Numbered from the stretch's first letter, positions 47,343-60,147 are shown. The stretch: DNA of 64,000 nt from Pseudoduganella plicata (GCF_004421005.1 NZ_CP038026.1:2046001-2110000); one strand, 5' to 3'. Numbers and translations: made by a program. The notes: generated from the sequence alone by a model not told the origin.

Positions 47343-48410
47343 ATGACCAACAAGGCACTCATCATCGGCAGCAGCGGCGTCGTCGGCAGCGCGCTTGCGG
47401 AGCGGCTGCTCGAGCAAGGCTGGAACGTATCCGGCGTCTCGCGCGGCCGTACGGCCACCGTGCCCGGCGTGACGCAGATCAGCGCGGACCTGACCTCGCG
47501 GGATGCACTCGACGCAGCGCTTGCCGGCGTCGATCCCACGCACGTCTTCATCACGGCCTGGTCGCGCCAGGCCAACGAGGAAGAGAACATCAAGGTCAAC
47601 GGCGCCATGGTGGCGAACGTGCTGGCGGCCATCGGCCCGGCCGGCACCGTGCGCCACGCCGCGCTGGTGACGGGGCTGAAGCACTACCTCGGCCCGTTCG
47701 ACGCCTACGGCAAGGGCGCCGTGCCCGTGACCCCGTTCCGCGAGGAGCAGGGCCGCCAGGACGTTCCCAACTTCTACTACGAGCAGGAAGACCGCCTGTT
47801 CGACGCGGCGAAGCAGTTCGGCTTCACATGGAGCGTGCATCGTCCCCACACGATCATCGGCTACGCCGTCGGCAATGCGATGAACATGGGGCAGACGCTG
47901 GCCGTCTATGCAAGCCTGTGCAAGCACACGGGCCAGCCGTTCGTCTTCCCCGGCAGCCGCGCCCAGTGGGAAGGCGTGACGGACCTGACGGACGCACGCG
48001 TGCTGGCACGCCACCTGCAATGGGCATCGACGAACGACGCGGGCAAGAACGAGGATTTCAACGTCGTCAATGGCGACATCATCCGCTGGCAGTGGCTGTG
48101 GCCGAAGCTGGCAGACTATTTCGGCGTGGAGGCGGCGCCGCTGCCGGCGGCCATCAGCCCCCTGGAAGACCGCATGGCGGTTGCGCCGCGGCTGTGGCGC
48201 GAGATCGCGCAGCAGCACGGCCTGGCCGAAGCGGACGTCACGAAGCTGGCCTCCTGGTGGCATACGGACGCGGACCTGGGCCGGCCAATGGAAGTCATCA
48301 CGGACATGACGAAAAGCCGCAAGGCGGGCTTCCTCGATTATCAAGGCACGCCGGACGCGTTCTTCGACCTGTTCGAGCGGCTGAAACGCGAGAAGCTGAT
48401 TCCAGGCTGA
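47343..48410 (+). CDS. PRISE-type SDR family oxidoreductase
   Basis: 355-residue extended/atypical short-chain dehydrogenase of the progesterone 5-beta-reductase/iridoid-synthase-like (PRISE) group. The NADP-binding GSSGVVG (ALIIGSSGVVGSALAERLL) and the family blocks TGLKHYLGPF, FYYEQEDRLF and WSVHRPHTIIGYAVGNAMN are present; the Tyr of FYYEQED is the usual catalytic Tyr. Enone reduction is the known activity of characterised relatives. GGAG lies eight bases upstream of ATG 47343. It is 73 bp after the phosphodiesterase gene, which does not prove cotranscription. Substrate unknown. Confidence 0.9.
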   Translation: MTNKALIIGSSGVVGSALAERLLEQGWNVSGVSRGRTATVPGVTQISADLTSRDALDAALAGVDPTHVFITAWSRQANEEENIKVNGAMVANVLAAIGPAGTVRHAALVTGLKHYLGPFDAYGKGAVPVTPFREEQGRQDVPNFYYEQEDRLFDAAKQFGFTWSVHRPHTIIGYAVGNAMNMGQTLAVYASLCKHTGQPFVFPGSRAQWEGVTDLTDARVLARHLQWASTNDAGKNEDFNVVNGDIIRWQWLWPKLADYFGVEAAPLPAAISPLEDRMAVAPRLWREIAQQHGLAEADVTKLASWWHTDADLGRPMEVITDMTKSRKAGFLDYQGTPDAFFDLFERLKREKLIPG

Positions 48411-48437
48411 GTATCTGGGGCCTGGCTCCCGCCGAAG

Positions 48438-48908
48438 TCAGCGCATGCGAGGATCGACCAGCCACTTGCGCTGCATGACCGCGCCGATCCGCGCAGCATC
48501 CGCATGGCGCGGATTGATCAGCACATTGCGCTCCTCCGGCACCAGCGCGGATGGCACGTCCAGCAGCGCCGTCCGCCCTTCCCTGCACCATGCTTCGCCG
48601 GCCTGTACGCTGGGCAGTCCATACGGATCGGCATCCCAGCCGGCCGGCACCGGGTCGAGCACGGTGCGCGCGGCATACACGTCGTCCGGCACGTCGATCC
48701 GCACCAGGTACCGGTTCCACGGAAGCCGTTCCACCGCCAGGTGCGCCAGCGTCTCCAGTGAAGCCAGCGCGATATTGGCCGATGTGTAGACGACCGGCGT
48801 GCCGCGCAGGTTCCAGCGCCCGCCCGTGGTCTCGGCACCCTTGCCGCTCAGGTCATCGGCCGAATACGCAGGCGTGACCGCGGCAATGCGCCACAGCGCG
48901 CAGGTCAT
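48438..48908 (-). CDS. RES-domain toxin
   Basis: 156-residue RES toxin. The family's Arg-Glu-Ser triad is suggested by WRIAAVTPAYSADDLSGKGA, GRWNLRGTPVVYTSANIALASLETLAH and the later Ser/Asn-containing INPRH segment. RES toxins deplete NAD+ (or ADP-ribosylate targets) and are neutralised by the Xre/DUF2384 antitoxin encoded just upstream. The start at ATG 48908 overlaps the antitoxin stop (ATGA), typical of antitoxin-first pairs. Length is normal and no damage is seen. Confidence 0.92.
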   Translation of the reverse strand: MTCALWRIAAVTPAYSADDLSGKGAETTGGRWNLRGTPVVYTSANIALASLETLAHLAVERLPWNRYLVRIDVPDDVYAARTVLDPVPAGWDADPYGLPSVQAGEAWCREGRTALLDVPSALVPEERNVLINPRHADAARIGAVMQRKWLVDPRMR

Positions 48909-49399
48909 GCATAGGCTCCGCTCTGCGTCATGTCGAGCAGGTTGGCGATGTATTTCTGGCCCTCGACGGTGTCGAGGTAGCTGGCGGGCGTCTTGCCGCC
49001 CAGGGCGGGAACGGAGGTGTTGAGCCAGCGCGACAGCCAGGCGAGCGTATCGAAGCCTTCCGCGTTGCCGGACTGTTCGACCATCGTCTGCACCTGGCCG
49101 ATCAGTGCTTTCACGCCCAGCACACGCTCCGATTCGTCCGGCGGCAGCGGGCGGTTCTCGCGTACCTTGCGGTTCAGCGTGGCGCGCGGAATACCCAGCG
49201 CGTCCATCAGGCTTTCCTTGGAGACAGCAAGCAGAGCCGACAACTCCGCCACCTCGCGGGCGGCAACGCCTTCCCGGATCAATTCGATGCGATATTGCGG
49301 CCCCGCCTGGAACAGCCGTACGAAGCTTGCACATTCGCCATCGCCCCCCTGCCGAGCGGTACGACGGCGCTCAGCCACCGATTTGTCTGCTGCGCCCAT
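48905..49399 (-). CDS. Xre/MbcA/ParS-type antitoxin of the RES module
   Basis: 164-residue antitoxin. Central helix-turn-helix (LLAVSKESLMDALGIPRATLNRKV) is followed by a DUF2384 toxin-binding C-terminal domain (GFDTLAWLSRWLNTSVPALGGKTPASYLDT). A TTG-started frame gives four more residues, but ATG 49399 has GGAG six bases upstream. It is expected to repress its own operon. It is 77 bp downstream of the heme-degradation gene, in the same direction. Confidence 0.92.
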   Translation of the reverse strand: MGAADKSVAERRRTARQGGDGECASFVRLFQAGPQYRIELIREGVAAREVAELSALLAVSKESLMDALGIPRATLNRKVRENRPLPPDESERVLGVKALIGQVQTMVEQSGNAEGFDTLAWLSRWLNTSVPALGGKTPASYLDTVEGQKYIANLLDMTQSGAYA

Positions 49400-49476
49400 A
49401 ACTGTCTCCAATGAGCCATCAGACTATCTCAAATGATCCGACGAGGCAAGCACGCTCCACCGGCGCGTGATGCAGC

Positions 49477-50640
49477 TCAGCCTTGCGGCAAGGCAGCTGT
49501 CAGCTCGGTCCAGCCCAGCGGCTGCGGCTGGCCCCGCTCGCGCACGCCGAAGAACGTTACCGCCAGCTCCCCCTGGTCGTCGAAGAATTCGACGGACGTG
49601 ACGCCGGCGCGCTGCAGCACGTAGCCGGCGCGGAACGTGCCATCGCGCAGGTGCAGATTGAAGTCGGGATCGAGCACATTGAACCAGCCGCCGCTCGCGG
49701 CGACTTTGCCGATCTTGCCGATCTTGCCGCTGTAGATCTGCGTGACGGCGCCGTTGCCGACAAAGGCCATGATTGCCACGCCCTTGGCCGCTGCCTGTTC
49801 CAGCAGCTGGCGTACGGCATGCGGCGCAATCCTGCGGGCCGCGCCGGCAGGCGCCAGGCGTAGCGCCTGCTCGCGCGACATGCCGAATTCGCCGACGATG
49901 CGGTTGAACTGGTGCACGTCTGTCATCTCCTTCCACGCGAGCTGGAATTCCTTGACGTCGATTGCGCTGTCCGGTTTTGGGGCGGGCTTCGGCGCGGCGG
50001 GAACGATTGCCAGCTTGCCGTCCTGCTGCGGATGACGGAACTCGGCCACCAGCTTGTCGAACACGGGAATGGCCGCGTCGTTCTTCAGGTAGACCTTGTG
50101 GACGGCCGTGCCGGCGGCATCGAAGAACTGCAGGCTGCGGCTGACGGCGCCGTCGCGCCCCGGCTGTATCACGGCGAAGGCATGGCGCCATTTCGGGAAC
50201 TGGAAGCGCAGGTCGATGGGGCCGCCCAGGTAGCCGCCGGCGATATTGAGTTCGCGCGCCTCGCGCTCGGCATCCTTGGCGCCGTCGTCTCCCTGCTTGG
50301 CCTGGGCGATGCGCGTGGCGGTGCCGGTCACTTCGATGACGGCATTCTCGTTGCGCGTCAGCGCCATCACGCGGCCCAGGTCGAGCGCGCGGCGCATGAT
50401 CTCGCGCGGCGCATGCGCCGTGTCGGCAAGGCGGGTGACGGTGTTGCCGATGCCGGTGGCCAGCAGTTCCGCTTCGGAGACCTGCAGCGTGCGCGACGCG
50501 TCGCGCATCTGCACCGTGGGCTGCTCCTTGCGCAGCGCGGCCCACCGTTCGGCCAGGGTGGGCGTTTGCGCGAAGGCGCAGGGTGTGCCGATGGCCATGG
50601 CGCCGGCCAATGCCAGCAGATTGCGTCGTAGTGTTTTCAT
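49477..50640 (-). CDS. HmuS/HemS-like heme-handling protein with predicted signal peptide
   Basis: 387-residue protein with the duplicated HemS/HmuS domain. N-terminal copy (about 30-215): ISIVxx-type strand replaced by LQVSEAELLATGIGNTVTRL, VMALTRNENAVIEVTG, KWRHAFAVIQPG, SLQFFDAAGTAVHKVYL. C-terminal copy (about 235-385): EFQLAWKEMTDVHQFNRIVG, FNVLDPDFNLHLRD, VEFFDDQG. Known members are cytoplasmic heme carriers or degraders. Here the first 24 residues (MKTLRRNLLALAGAMAIGTP, then CAFA) look like a secretion signal, with RR allowing a Tat-type reading. It is 7 bp after the heme receptor and must share its promoter. Confidence 0.85.
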   Translation of the reverse strand: MKTLRRNLLALAGAMAIGTPCAFAQTPTLAERWAALRKEQPTVQMRDASRTLQVSEAELLATGIGNTVTRLADTAHAPREIMRRALDLGRVMALTRNENAVIEVTGTATRIAQAKQGDDGAKDAEREARELNIAGGYLGGPIDLRFQFPKWRHAFAVIQPGRDGAVSRSLQFFDAAGTAVHKVYLKNDAAIPVFDKLVAEFRHPQQDGKLAIVPAAPKPAPKPDSAIDVKEFQLAWKEMTDVHQFNRIVGEFGMSREQALRLAPAGAARRIAPHAVRQLLEQAAAKGVAIMAFVGNGAVTQIYSGKIGKIGKVAASGGWFNVLDPDFNLHLRDGTFRAGYVLQRAGVTSVEFFDDQGELAVTFFGVRERGQPQPLGWTELTAALPQG

Positions 50641-50647
50641 GATGTCC

Positions 50648-52909
50648 TCAGTAAATCAGTTTGAAGGTGACGGCCGCATAACGGCCGGGGCGCGCCTGGC
50701 GTTCGATGTCGGCCAGCGTTGCCGCCGTGGTGCCGGCCGGCAGGCTGCGCGAGTTGGCGTAATCCCAGTATTTCTTGTCCGTGACGTTGTAGATGCCGGC
50801 CGTCAGCTCGGCGTTGCCGCCGACATTCCAGTAAGCCGCCAGGTCCATGATCGTGTAGGACGGCACGGCAAAGCGCGTGCCCACCGCTGCGCTGGCGGCC
50901 GCGAACACGTCGGCATCGGCCCGCTTGGCGCCGACGTGGACCAGCGACACCGATGCCCCACCGCGCTTGCCCGGATCGTCCCACGCCAGCGTGGCGCTGG
51001 CCTTGCGGGGCAAGGTGGACGCCAGTTCGGCCTCCATCCCGCTGGCCTCGTTGCGTGCCTTGCTGTGCTGGACGCCGGCCACCAGCGCCAGGCTGGTGCC
51101 GTTCAGCGGTGCCGACCACTGGCCGAAGTCGAAGCGCGCGGACGCCTCGCCGCCCCAGGTCTTCGCATCGCCCACGTTTTCCGGCCGGTACAGGCCAAAG
51201 GTGATGGTCGGGTAGTTGACGGGATCGGGCGGCTGCGCCGCATATTCGATCAGGTTGTCGTAGCTCGTATGGAACAGCGCGGCACTGACGCGCACGCCGC
51301 GGGCCACCTGCCCTTTGATCCCCAGCTCGAACGCGTTGCTGGTCTCCTTCTTCAAGCCGGCATTGCCCAGCACTGCATAGCCGTTGCTGCCGCCCGTGTA
51401 ACTGAAGGAATCGTAGGTGCCCGTACGCTCTGCCGCCGTGGGCAGGCGCGTGCCGCGGCTGTACTGCAGGTAGGCGGACCACTCCGGCCGCAGCGCATAT
51501 GCCAGCGCCAGGCTGGGCGTGAAGTAGCCGTCGCTCTCCTCGCGCACTTCCCCGGCCGCGCCGGGCACCGCGACGGCATAGGTCGACAGGTTCTTTGGTT
51601 TCAGCTCCCGATGGTCATAGCGCAGGCCCGGCGTGATCGTGAAGTCGCCCAGTGCCAGCTCGCCGCGTGCATAGGCCGCCAGCTTGCGCGTGTCCGTATC
51701 GGCCATGCGGTTCTTGCTCATGATCTGGTGCGCGCCCGTCGCGATGACGGTCCGATCCTCGCGCCACGGTCGGCGTGTCTCGATCGACTCGGCGCTGAAG
51801 CCATACGCCAGCCCGTGCGCGCCAAACCGCTTGGTCGCGTTGGTCGTAACGCCCACGCTGTCGTTCTCGAAGCCCGTCGCGATGTCGCGCACGTAGGGCT
51901 GGTTGCCGGTGATGTAGCGGGCATGCGTGGCGTCGGCCACTTCCGCGTCCTGCACGTAGATACGGCTTTCGAGCGTATCGAACCAGGGGGTCGTGCCGGT
52001 GAAGCGGTGATCGATGCTGGCCCGGCTGCGGCGCGTGCGTGAGTCCTGCGCCGCGCCTTCCGGGTACGAGGCGCCTTGCTTGTTGTCGAAGCGGCGCCGG
52101 TGCTGGGCGCGATAGGCATCGATGGTCGCCACCAGCGTGTGGCCCTGCCGGGGCGAGTACGCCAGCTTGGCCAGCAGCGCATCCGAATTCCAGTCGTCCG
52201 GATTCACAGCCACGCTGCCGCTGGACTCGAGCGCGCTGCCGTCGCGATGCACCAGCAGCGCCAGCGCTTCCCATGCGCCGCTGTGCACTGCGCCCGTCAG
52301 CGCATGCATGCGCATATTGGCCGCGCCGTCGTAGCCGAACTTGTAATCGGCATGGACGGGGTGGGTGGCGCTGACGTAATCCTCCGGCGCCTTCGTGACG
52401 AACGTGACGGCGCCGCCCAGTCCCGGCGTGCCGGCGCGCGTGGCCGTCGTGCCGGAGCTGATCTCCACCGTGCGGAACGTTTCGGGGTCGAAGTAATCGC
52501 GCCCGACACCGAACGCGTTGGCGGTCATGCCGTCCGGCTTGGGCGCCGCATCCGGCAGCGCGATGCCGTCCAGGTCGAGGCTGACGCGGTTGCCTTCCAC
52601 GCCGCGGATATTGAAGCCCGTGTTGCCGGCGCCGTCCCACACGTTGCCGCTGCCGCTGGCGGCGCCCGGCACGCTGACGAGCGGCGCATAGCGCGCCATG
52701 TTCTGCATGTCGGTGGCGCCGCGGCGCGTCAGGTCGTCCGCGGTCAAGGCGGTCGTGGTGCCCGGCTCGTCGATGCGTTTGCCGGTGATGACGACGGTGT
52801 CGACGTCGTCGGCCGCAGGGGCGGCGTATGCGTGGGGAGCGAGTGCGGCAGCCAGCAGTGCGGGAAGCAATGCCAGCCGGAGAGTGTTACAGCCAGGAGT
52901 TGCGGCCAT
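50648..52909 (-). CDS. TonB-dependent heme/hemoglobin receptor
   Basis: 753-residue outer-membrane receptor. Signal peptide (first ~30 residues), TonB box region (DTVVITGKRIDEPG), plug (IRGVEGNRVSLDLDGIALPD, TFRTVEISSGTTATRAGTPG) and a barrel with the receptor-family motif YLQYSRGTRLPTAAERTGTY. It ends AAVTFKLIY with aromatic Tyr. The operon partner is HmuS-like, which supports heme as the ligand. A good Fur box lies about 100 bp upstream. No periplasmic binding protein or ABC importer (HmuTUV) is encoded in the window. Confidence 0.9.
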   Translation of the reverse strand: MAATPGCNTLRLALLPALLAAALAPHAYAAPAADDVDTVVITGKRIDEPGTTTALTADDLTRRGATDMQNMARYAPLVSVPGAASGSGNVWDGAGNTGFNIRGVEGNRVSLDLDGIALPDAAPKPDGMTANAFGVGRDYFDPETFRTVEISSGTTATRAGTPGLGGAVTFVTKAPEDYVSATHPVHADYKFGYDGAANMRMHALTGAVHSGAWEALALLVHRDGSALESSGSVAVNPDDWNSDALLAKLAYSPRQGHTLVATIDAYRAQHRRRFDNKQGASYPEGAAQDSRTRRSRASIDHRFTGTTPWFDTLESRIYVQDAEVADATHARYITGNQPYVRDIATGFENDSVGVTTNATKRFGAHGLAYGFSAESIETRRPWREDRTVIATGAHQIMSKNRMADTDTRKLAAYARGELALGDFTITPGLRYDHRELKPKNLSTYAVAVPGAAGEVREESDGYFTPSLALAYALRPEWSAYLQYSRGTRLPTAAERTGTYDSFSYTGGSNGYAVLGNAGLKKETSNAFELGIKGQVARGVRVSAALFHTSYDNLIEYAAQPPDPVNYPTITFGLYRPENVGDAKTWGGEASARFDFGQWSAPLNGTSLALVAGVQHSKARNEASGMEAELASTLPRKASATLAWDDPGKRGGASVSLVHVGAKRADADVFAAASAAVGTRFAVPSYTIMDLAAYWNVGGNAELTAGIYNVTDKKYWDYANSRSLPAGTTAATLADIERQARPGRYAAVTFKLIY

Positions 52910-53009
52910 GTCAGTCCAGATAAGAGTTCAGTGAAAAGCTGGCTCTTGAACCTGGCGAGTGACCTCGCGAGACCGGGCAAGATTGCTGGCGCTATCCTGC
53001 CATGTTAAT

Positions 53010-53028
53010 ACGAATGATTCTCATTTTC
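53010..53028. promoter_or_regulatory. Fur box of the heme uptake operon
   Basis: Minus-strand GAAAATGAGAATCATTCGT matches the 19-bp Fur consensus GATAATGATAATCATTATC at 14 positions, including the core AATCATT. It lies about 100 bp upstream of the heme receptor start and points to iron-dependent repression of receptor and HmuS-like gene. Confidence 0.7.
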
Positions 53029-53083
53029 AAGTAGACGTTATGTTGATTTCCGGTCCGGCATGGTGCTGACGTGTCTGCCAGAG

Positions 53084-53431
53084 TCAGTGCGGCCTGGCGT
53101 CCTTCGGCTTCTCAGGTGGTGGCGGCGCGGGCGTGACGCCCTCGCCAGGCATGTCCTGGCCCTTGCGCAGGATCTGAACGTAGATCTCGTTCTGCTTGAT
53201 CATCGACAGCTCGAAACGGGCCCGTTCCTCGACGGCGCCGGTGCCGTCCTTCAGGTCGCGCACTTCGGAATCGAGCTTGGCGTTACGGCTCTTGAGGCTG
53301 TCGTTCTTCTGGTGGGCCGCATCGACCTGCTGCTCCAGATCGGCGACACGGAGCCATCCGCCCTTTCCCAGCCACAATGGATATTGAATCAACAGCAGCA
53401 GCACTGCCAGGGCAAGGGTAATCAGACGCAT
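53084..53431 (-). CDS. ftsB: Cell division protein FtsB
   Basis: 115-residue bitopic membrane protein. A short N-terminal cytoplasmic tail and one membrane helix ([20 protein letters not shown]) are followed by a coiled coil ([19 protein letters not shown]), the typical [15 protein letters not shown] segment and [19 protein letters not shown]. The Pro-rich end ([17 protein letters not shown]) is disordered. It forms the FtsQLB divisome complex. ATG 53431 begins MRLITLALA. It is downstream of eno, the common proteobacterial order. Confidence 0.95.
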   Translation of the reverse strand: MRLITLALAVLLLLIQYPLWLGKGGWLRVADLEQQVDAAHQKNDSLKSRNAKLDSEVRDLKDGTGAVEERARFELSMIKQNEIYVQILRKGQDMPGEGVTPAPPPPEKPKDARPH

Positions 53432-53442
53432 AAAATGGAAAA

Positions 53443-53467
53443 CCGGCCGGTAGAGCATACCGGCCGG
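53443..53467. terminator. Perfect hairpin between eno and ftsB
   Basis: CCGGCCGGTA-GAGCA-TACCGGCCGG, a perfect 10-bp stem. On the minus strand it is followed by TTTTCC and then, 12 bp later, the ftsB start. It may attenuate transcription from eno into ftsB or affect ftsB translation. The T-run is short, so it is probably a partial terminator. Confidence 0.6.
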
Positions 53468-53492
53468 AAATAAGAGTTGCGGAGAGTTGCGA

Positions 53493-54902
<1,410 letters not shown>

Positions 54903-54972
54903 TCACTACAAAAAGTGTCGCCGCCGCGCCCTGCCGGGGCGGTCGACGCATTACGCCAGCGCGAGGGAAGAT

Positions 54973-56322
54973 ATGCACGTCGCACACTCGGACACGAACG
55001 AAGGGGCACGCGACCTGCTGCGCCGCATGCTGGACGCGGCCATCGCCGCCGCCCAGCCCGGGCTGTGCATCCCCGCAGCCCTCCCCGCGCCGCCGACAGG
55101 CCGGCTGATCGTCATCGGCGCCGGCAAGGCATCCGCGGCGATGGCGCGAGCCGTCGAGCAGCAGTGGACCGGGGCGTTGGCCGGCCTGGTCGTTACCCGC
55201 TATGGCTATGCGGTGCCGTGCGAGCGCATCGAGATTGTCGAAGCGGCGCACCCGGTGCCCGATGCGGCCGGGCTGGAGGCCGCGCGGCGCATGCTCGAAA
55301 GCGTGCAGAAGCTGACCGAAGACGACACCGTACTGTGCCTGATCTCCGGCGGCGGCTCGTCGCTGCTGCCGTTGCCGCTCGATGGCATCACGCTGGAACA
55401 CAAGCAGCGCGTCAGCGCCGCCTTGCTGAACTCCGGCGCCACGATCGGCGAGATGAACTGCGTGCGCCGGCATCTGTCCGCCATCAAGGGCGGCCGGCTG
55501 GCGGCGGCGTGCCACCCGGCCCGCGTCGTCACGCTGCTGATTTCGGACGTGCCGGGCGACGACTCGACCGACATCGCCTCCGGCCCCACGGTAGCCGACC
55601 CGACCACGTGCGCCGATGCGCTGGACATCGTGCGCCGCTACGGCATCGACCTGCCGGCCGCGGTGACGGACGTGCTGGCGAGCGGCCGCGGCGAATCCGT
55701 CAAGCCGGGCGATCCGCGCCTGGCACGCGCCGAGGCGCACCTGGTCGCCACGCCGCGAATGGCGCTGGAAGCGGCGGCGCGCGTGGCGCGTGAAGCTGGC
55801 GTGACACCGTACATCCTGGGCGACAGTATCGAGGGCGAAGCACGCGACGTCGGCAAGGTCATGGCCGCCATCGCGCGGCAGGCTGCGGCGCACGACGAGC
55901 CGTTCGCCACGCCGTGCGTGCTGCTGTCCGGCGGCGAGACGACGGTGACGGTGCGGGGCAACGGCCGCGGCGGGCGCAACGTGGAGTTCCTGCTGGCGTG
56001 TGCGATCGCGCTGCGCGGCGCACCGGGCATCCATGGCCTGGCAGCGGATACGGACGGCGTCGATGGTCAGGAAGAGATCGCGGGCGCGGTGATTGCGCCG
56101 GACACGCTGGCGCGCGCCTGGGCCGCCGGCATCCGCCCCGCCGACAGCCTGGCCAACAACGACGGCCACGGCTTCTTCCAGGCGCTGGGCGACAGCGTGG
56201 TCACGGGCCCGACGCTGACGAACGTCAACGACTTCCGCGCGCTGTTGATCCTGGGGATTGAAGCTGCCGAGACGGCTGATGAGTTCCGGGGTCAGGGGCC
56301 GTCGATCGCGCCGGAAGCATAA
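54973..56322 (+). CDS. Glycerate 2-kinase (MOFRL family)
   Basis: 449-residue MOFRL/DUF4147 glycerate kinase, related to TtuD and GckA. Rossmann-like N-terminal domain with IVIGAGKASAAMARAVE, ISGGGSSLLPLP, MNCVRRHLSAIKGGRLA (catalytic Lys) and SDVPGDD. The C-terminal MOFRL domain has LLSGGETTVTVRGNGRGGRN and AADTDGVDG. It phosphorylates D-glycerate to 2-phosphoglycerate, which feeds enolase encoded next to it. GAGGGAA precedes ATG 54973. The final ~12 residues (DEFRGQGPSIAPEA) fall outside the domain. A terminator follows directly. Confidence 0.93.
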   Translation: MHVAHSDTNEGARDLLRRMLDAAIAAAQPGLCIPAALPAPPTGRLIVIGAGKASAAMARAVEQQWTGALAGLVVTRYGYAVPCERIEIVEAAHPVPDAAGLEAARRMLESVQKLTEDDTVLCLISGGGSSLLPLPLDGITLEHKQRVSAALLNSGATIGEMNCVRRHLSAIKGGRLAAACHPARVVTLLISDVPGDDSTDIASGPTVADPTTCADALDIVRRYGIDLPAAVTDVLASGRGESVKPGDPRLARAEAHLVATPRMALEAAARVAREAGVTPYILGDSIEGEARDVGKVMAAIARQAAAHDEPFATPCVLLSGGETTVTVRGNGRGGRNVEFLLACAIALRGAPGIHGLAADTDGVDGQEEIAGAVIAPDTLARAWAAGIRPADSLANNDGHGFFQALGDSVVTGPTLTNVNDFRALLILGIEAAETADEFRGQGPSIAPEA

Positions 56323-56323
56323 A

Positions 56324-56348
56324 AAAAGCCGGCTTGTCGCCGGCTTTT
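56324..56348. terminator. Bidirectional terminator between glycerate kinase and kdsA
   Basis: AAAAGCCGGC-TTGTC-GCCGGCTTTT, with the A-run and T-run allowing function on both strands, sits between the convergent genes (6 bp from the kdsA stop). Confidence 0.92.
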
Positions 56349-56353
56349 CAGTC

Positions 56354-58983
<2,630 letters not shown>

Positions 58984-59077
58984 TTACGCTGTAGCAACCC
59001 ACTTCATTGTGCGCAAACGAACAGACCCGCCAGCCGCGTCGGGCCGAAAATGGTCATTATTTCAACAGGAGGTCACC

Positions 59078-59491
59078 ATGAGCTTTGTTAATGACGTCGT
59101 CGGCACCAATAACGAACAGGGCCCAGGCCCACGCCTGATGGGGGCGGACACGCTGATCGGCGACCACATCCACAATATGCAGAACGAACATCTGGGCACC
59201 GTCAAGGAAATCATGCTGGACATGCAGACGGGCCGCATTTCCTACGTCGTGATGGCGTCGGGCGGCGTGCTGACGATCGGCGAGAAGCTGTTCGCCGTGC
59301 CCTGGGAAGCGCTGGCGCTGGACCCGGCCAACCACCAGTTGCGCCTGAACATTGCCAAAGAGCGCATTGAAGCGGCACCTGGCTTCGACAAGGACCACTG
59401 GCCGGACATGGCGAACGACGCCTGGGCCACGGAAGTGCACAGCTACTACGGAACCGGCGCATCGGCCGGGCAGCACCAGAGCCTGCGCTGA
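59078..59491 (+). CDS. PRC-barrel domain protein
   Basis: 137 residues with a PRC-barrel (about 20-95; DTLIGDHIHNMQNEHLGTVK, ISYVVMASGGVLTIGEKLFA, VPWEALALDPANHQLRLNI) and an acidic/aromatic C-terminal tail. These small proteins are common in soil beta-proteobacteria and are often stress-induced; function is poorly known. A near-perfect ribosome-binding site (AGGAGGT) lies six bases before ATG 59078. It is a single-gene unit with its own terminator. Confidence 0.9.
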   Translation: MSFVNDVVGTNNEQGPGPRLMGADTLIGDHIHNMQNEHLGTVKEIMLDMQTGRISYVVMASGGVLTIGEKLFAVPWEALALDPANHQLRLNIAKERIEAAPGFDKDHWPDMANDAWATEVHSYYGTGASAGQHQSLR

Positions 59492-59620
59492 CGGTGGGCG
59501 GCCTTTGGCCGCCACTTCGGTGCCCCGCGCATTGGCGGGCACCCTCAATGCCGGTTGCGTCCTGCGCGGGCCGCCGGCGGGCAGCCTGCCTGCCCGGAAT
59601 CGGCCATAACCCGGCCGCGG

Positions 59621-59649
59621 CGCGCCCTCTTCGGAGGGCGCGTTTTTTT
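59621..59649 (+). terminator. Rho-independent terminator after the PRC-barrel gene
   Basis: CGCGCCCTC-TTCG-GAGGGCGCG followed by T7 (59643-59649). The stem is 9 bp with a UUCG tetraloop. It lies 130 bp beyond the stop codon and 33 bp before the end of the convergent GNAT gene. Confidence 0.93.
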
Positions 59650-59682
59650 GCTGTGACGTCAGGTTTTACGCCAGTCGTAAAT

Positions 59683-60147
59683 TCAGCCGTACCGCATCGG
59701 CGTCCAGGCGATGCCGTTCTTTTCCTCGCGCGGCGCGGCCGGCACAAAGCCGAGCCGCACGTACATCGGCAGCGCGTGATCGGAAGCGTTGACGGTGAAG
59801 ACGCCCGGATTGCCCAATGCCAGCGCCTCGTCGCGCGCCAGTTCCCACAGCCGGCGGCCCAGTCCCTGTCCGTGCAACGCACGGTCGACAAACAGATGGA
59901 ACAGGTGGCCGTTGTCGCGCATGGCGACGAAGCCGGCCAGCGTGTCGCCGCGCCACGCCAGCCGGTAGCGGAACGACGGCGCGGCCAGGTAGCGCGCCTG
60001 CGCGGCCGCGTCGATATTGGCGACAAACGATCCGGCGCCCCGCCCTGCCGGGTCGACCGTCAGGAACGGCAGCAGGTCCATGACGAGGGCGCCGAGGATC
60101 GGCGCATCCGCGACGGTGCCGGGGCGAATGACGATGGCGTTGTCCAT
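59683..60147 (-). CDS. GNAT-family N-acetyltransferase
   Basis: 154-residue acetyltransferase. The acetyl-CoA pyrophosphate loop is seen in HLFVDRALHGQGLGRRLWELAR (Q/RxxGxG/A), followed by the GNAT beta-alpha segment VFTVNASDHALPMYVRLGF. It is a single-domain protein with unknown substrate. The neighbour in the same direction (43 bp upstream) is the exported EF-hand protein; any functional link is unclear. Confidence 0.9.
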   Translation of the reverse strand: MDNAIVIRPGTVADAPILGALVMDLLPFLTVDPAGRGAGSFVANIDAAAQARYLAAPSFRYRLAWRGDTLAGFVAMRDNGHLFHLFVDRALHGQGLGRRLWELARDEALALGNPGVFTVNASDHALPMYVRLGFVPAAPREEKNGIAWTPMRYG

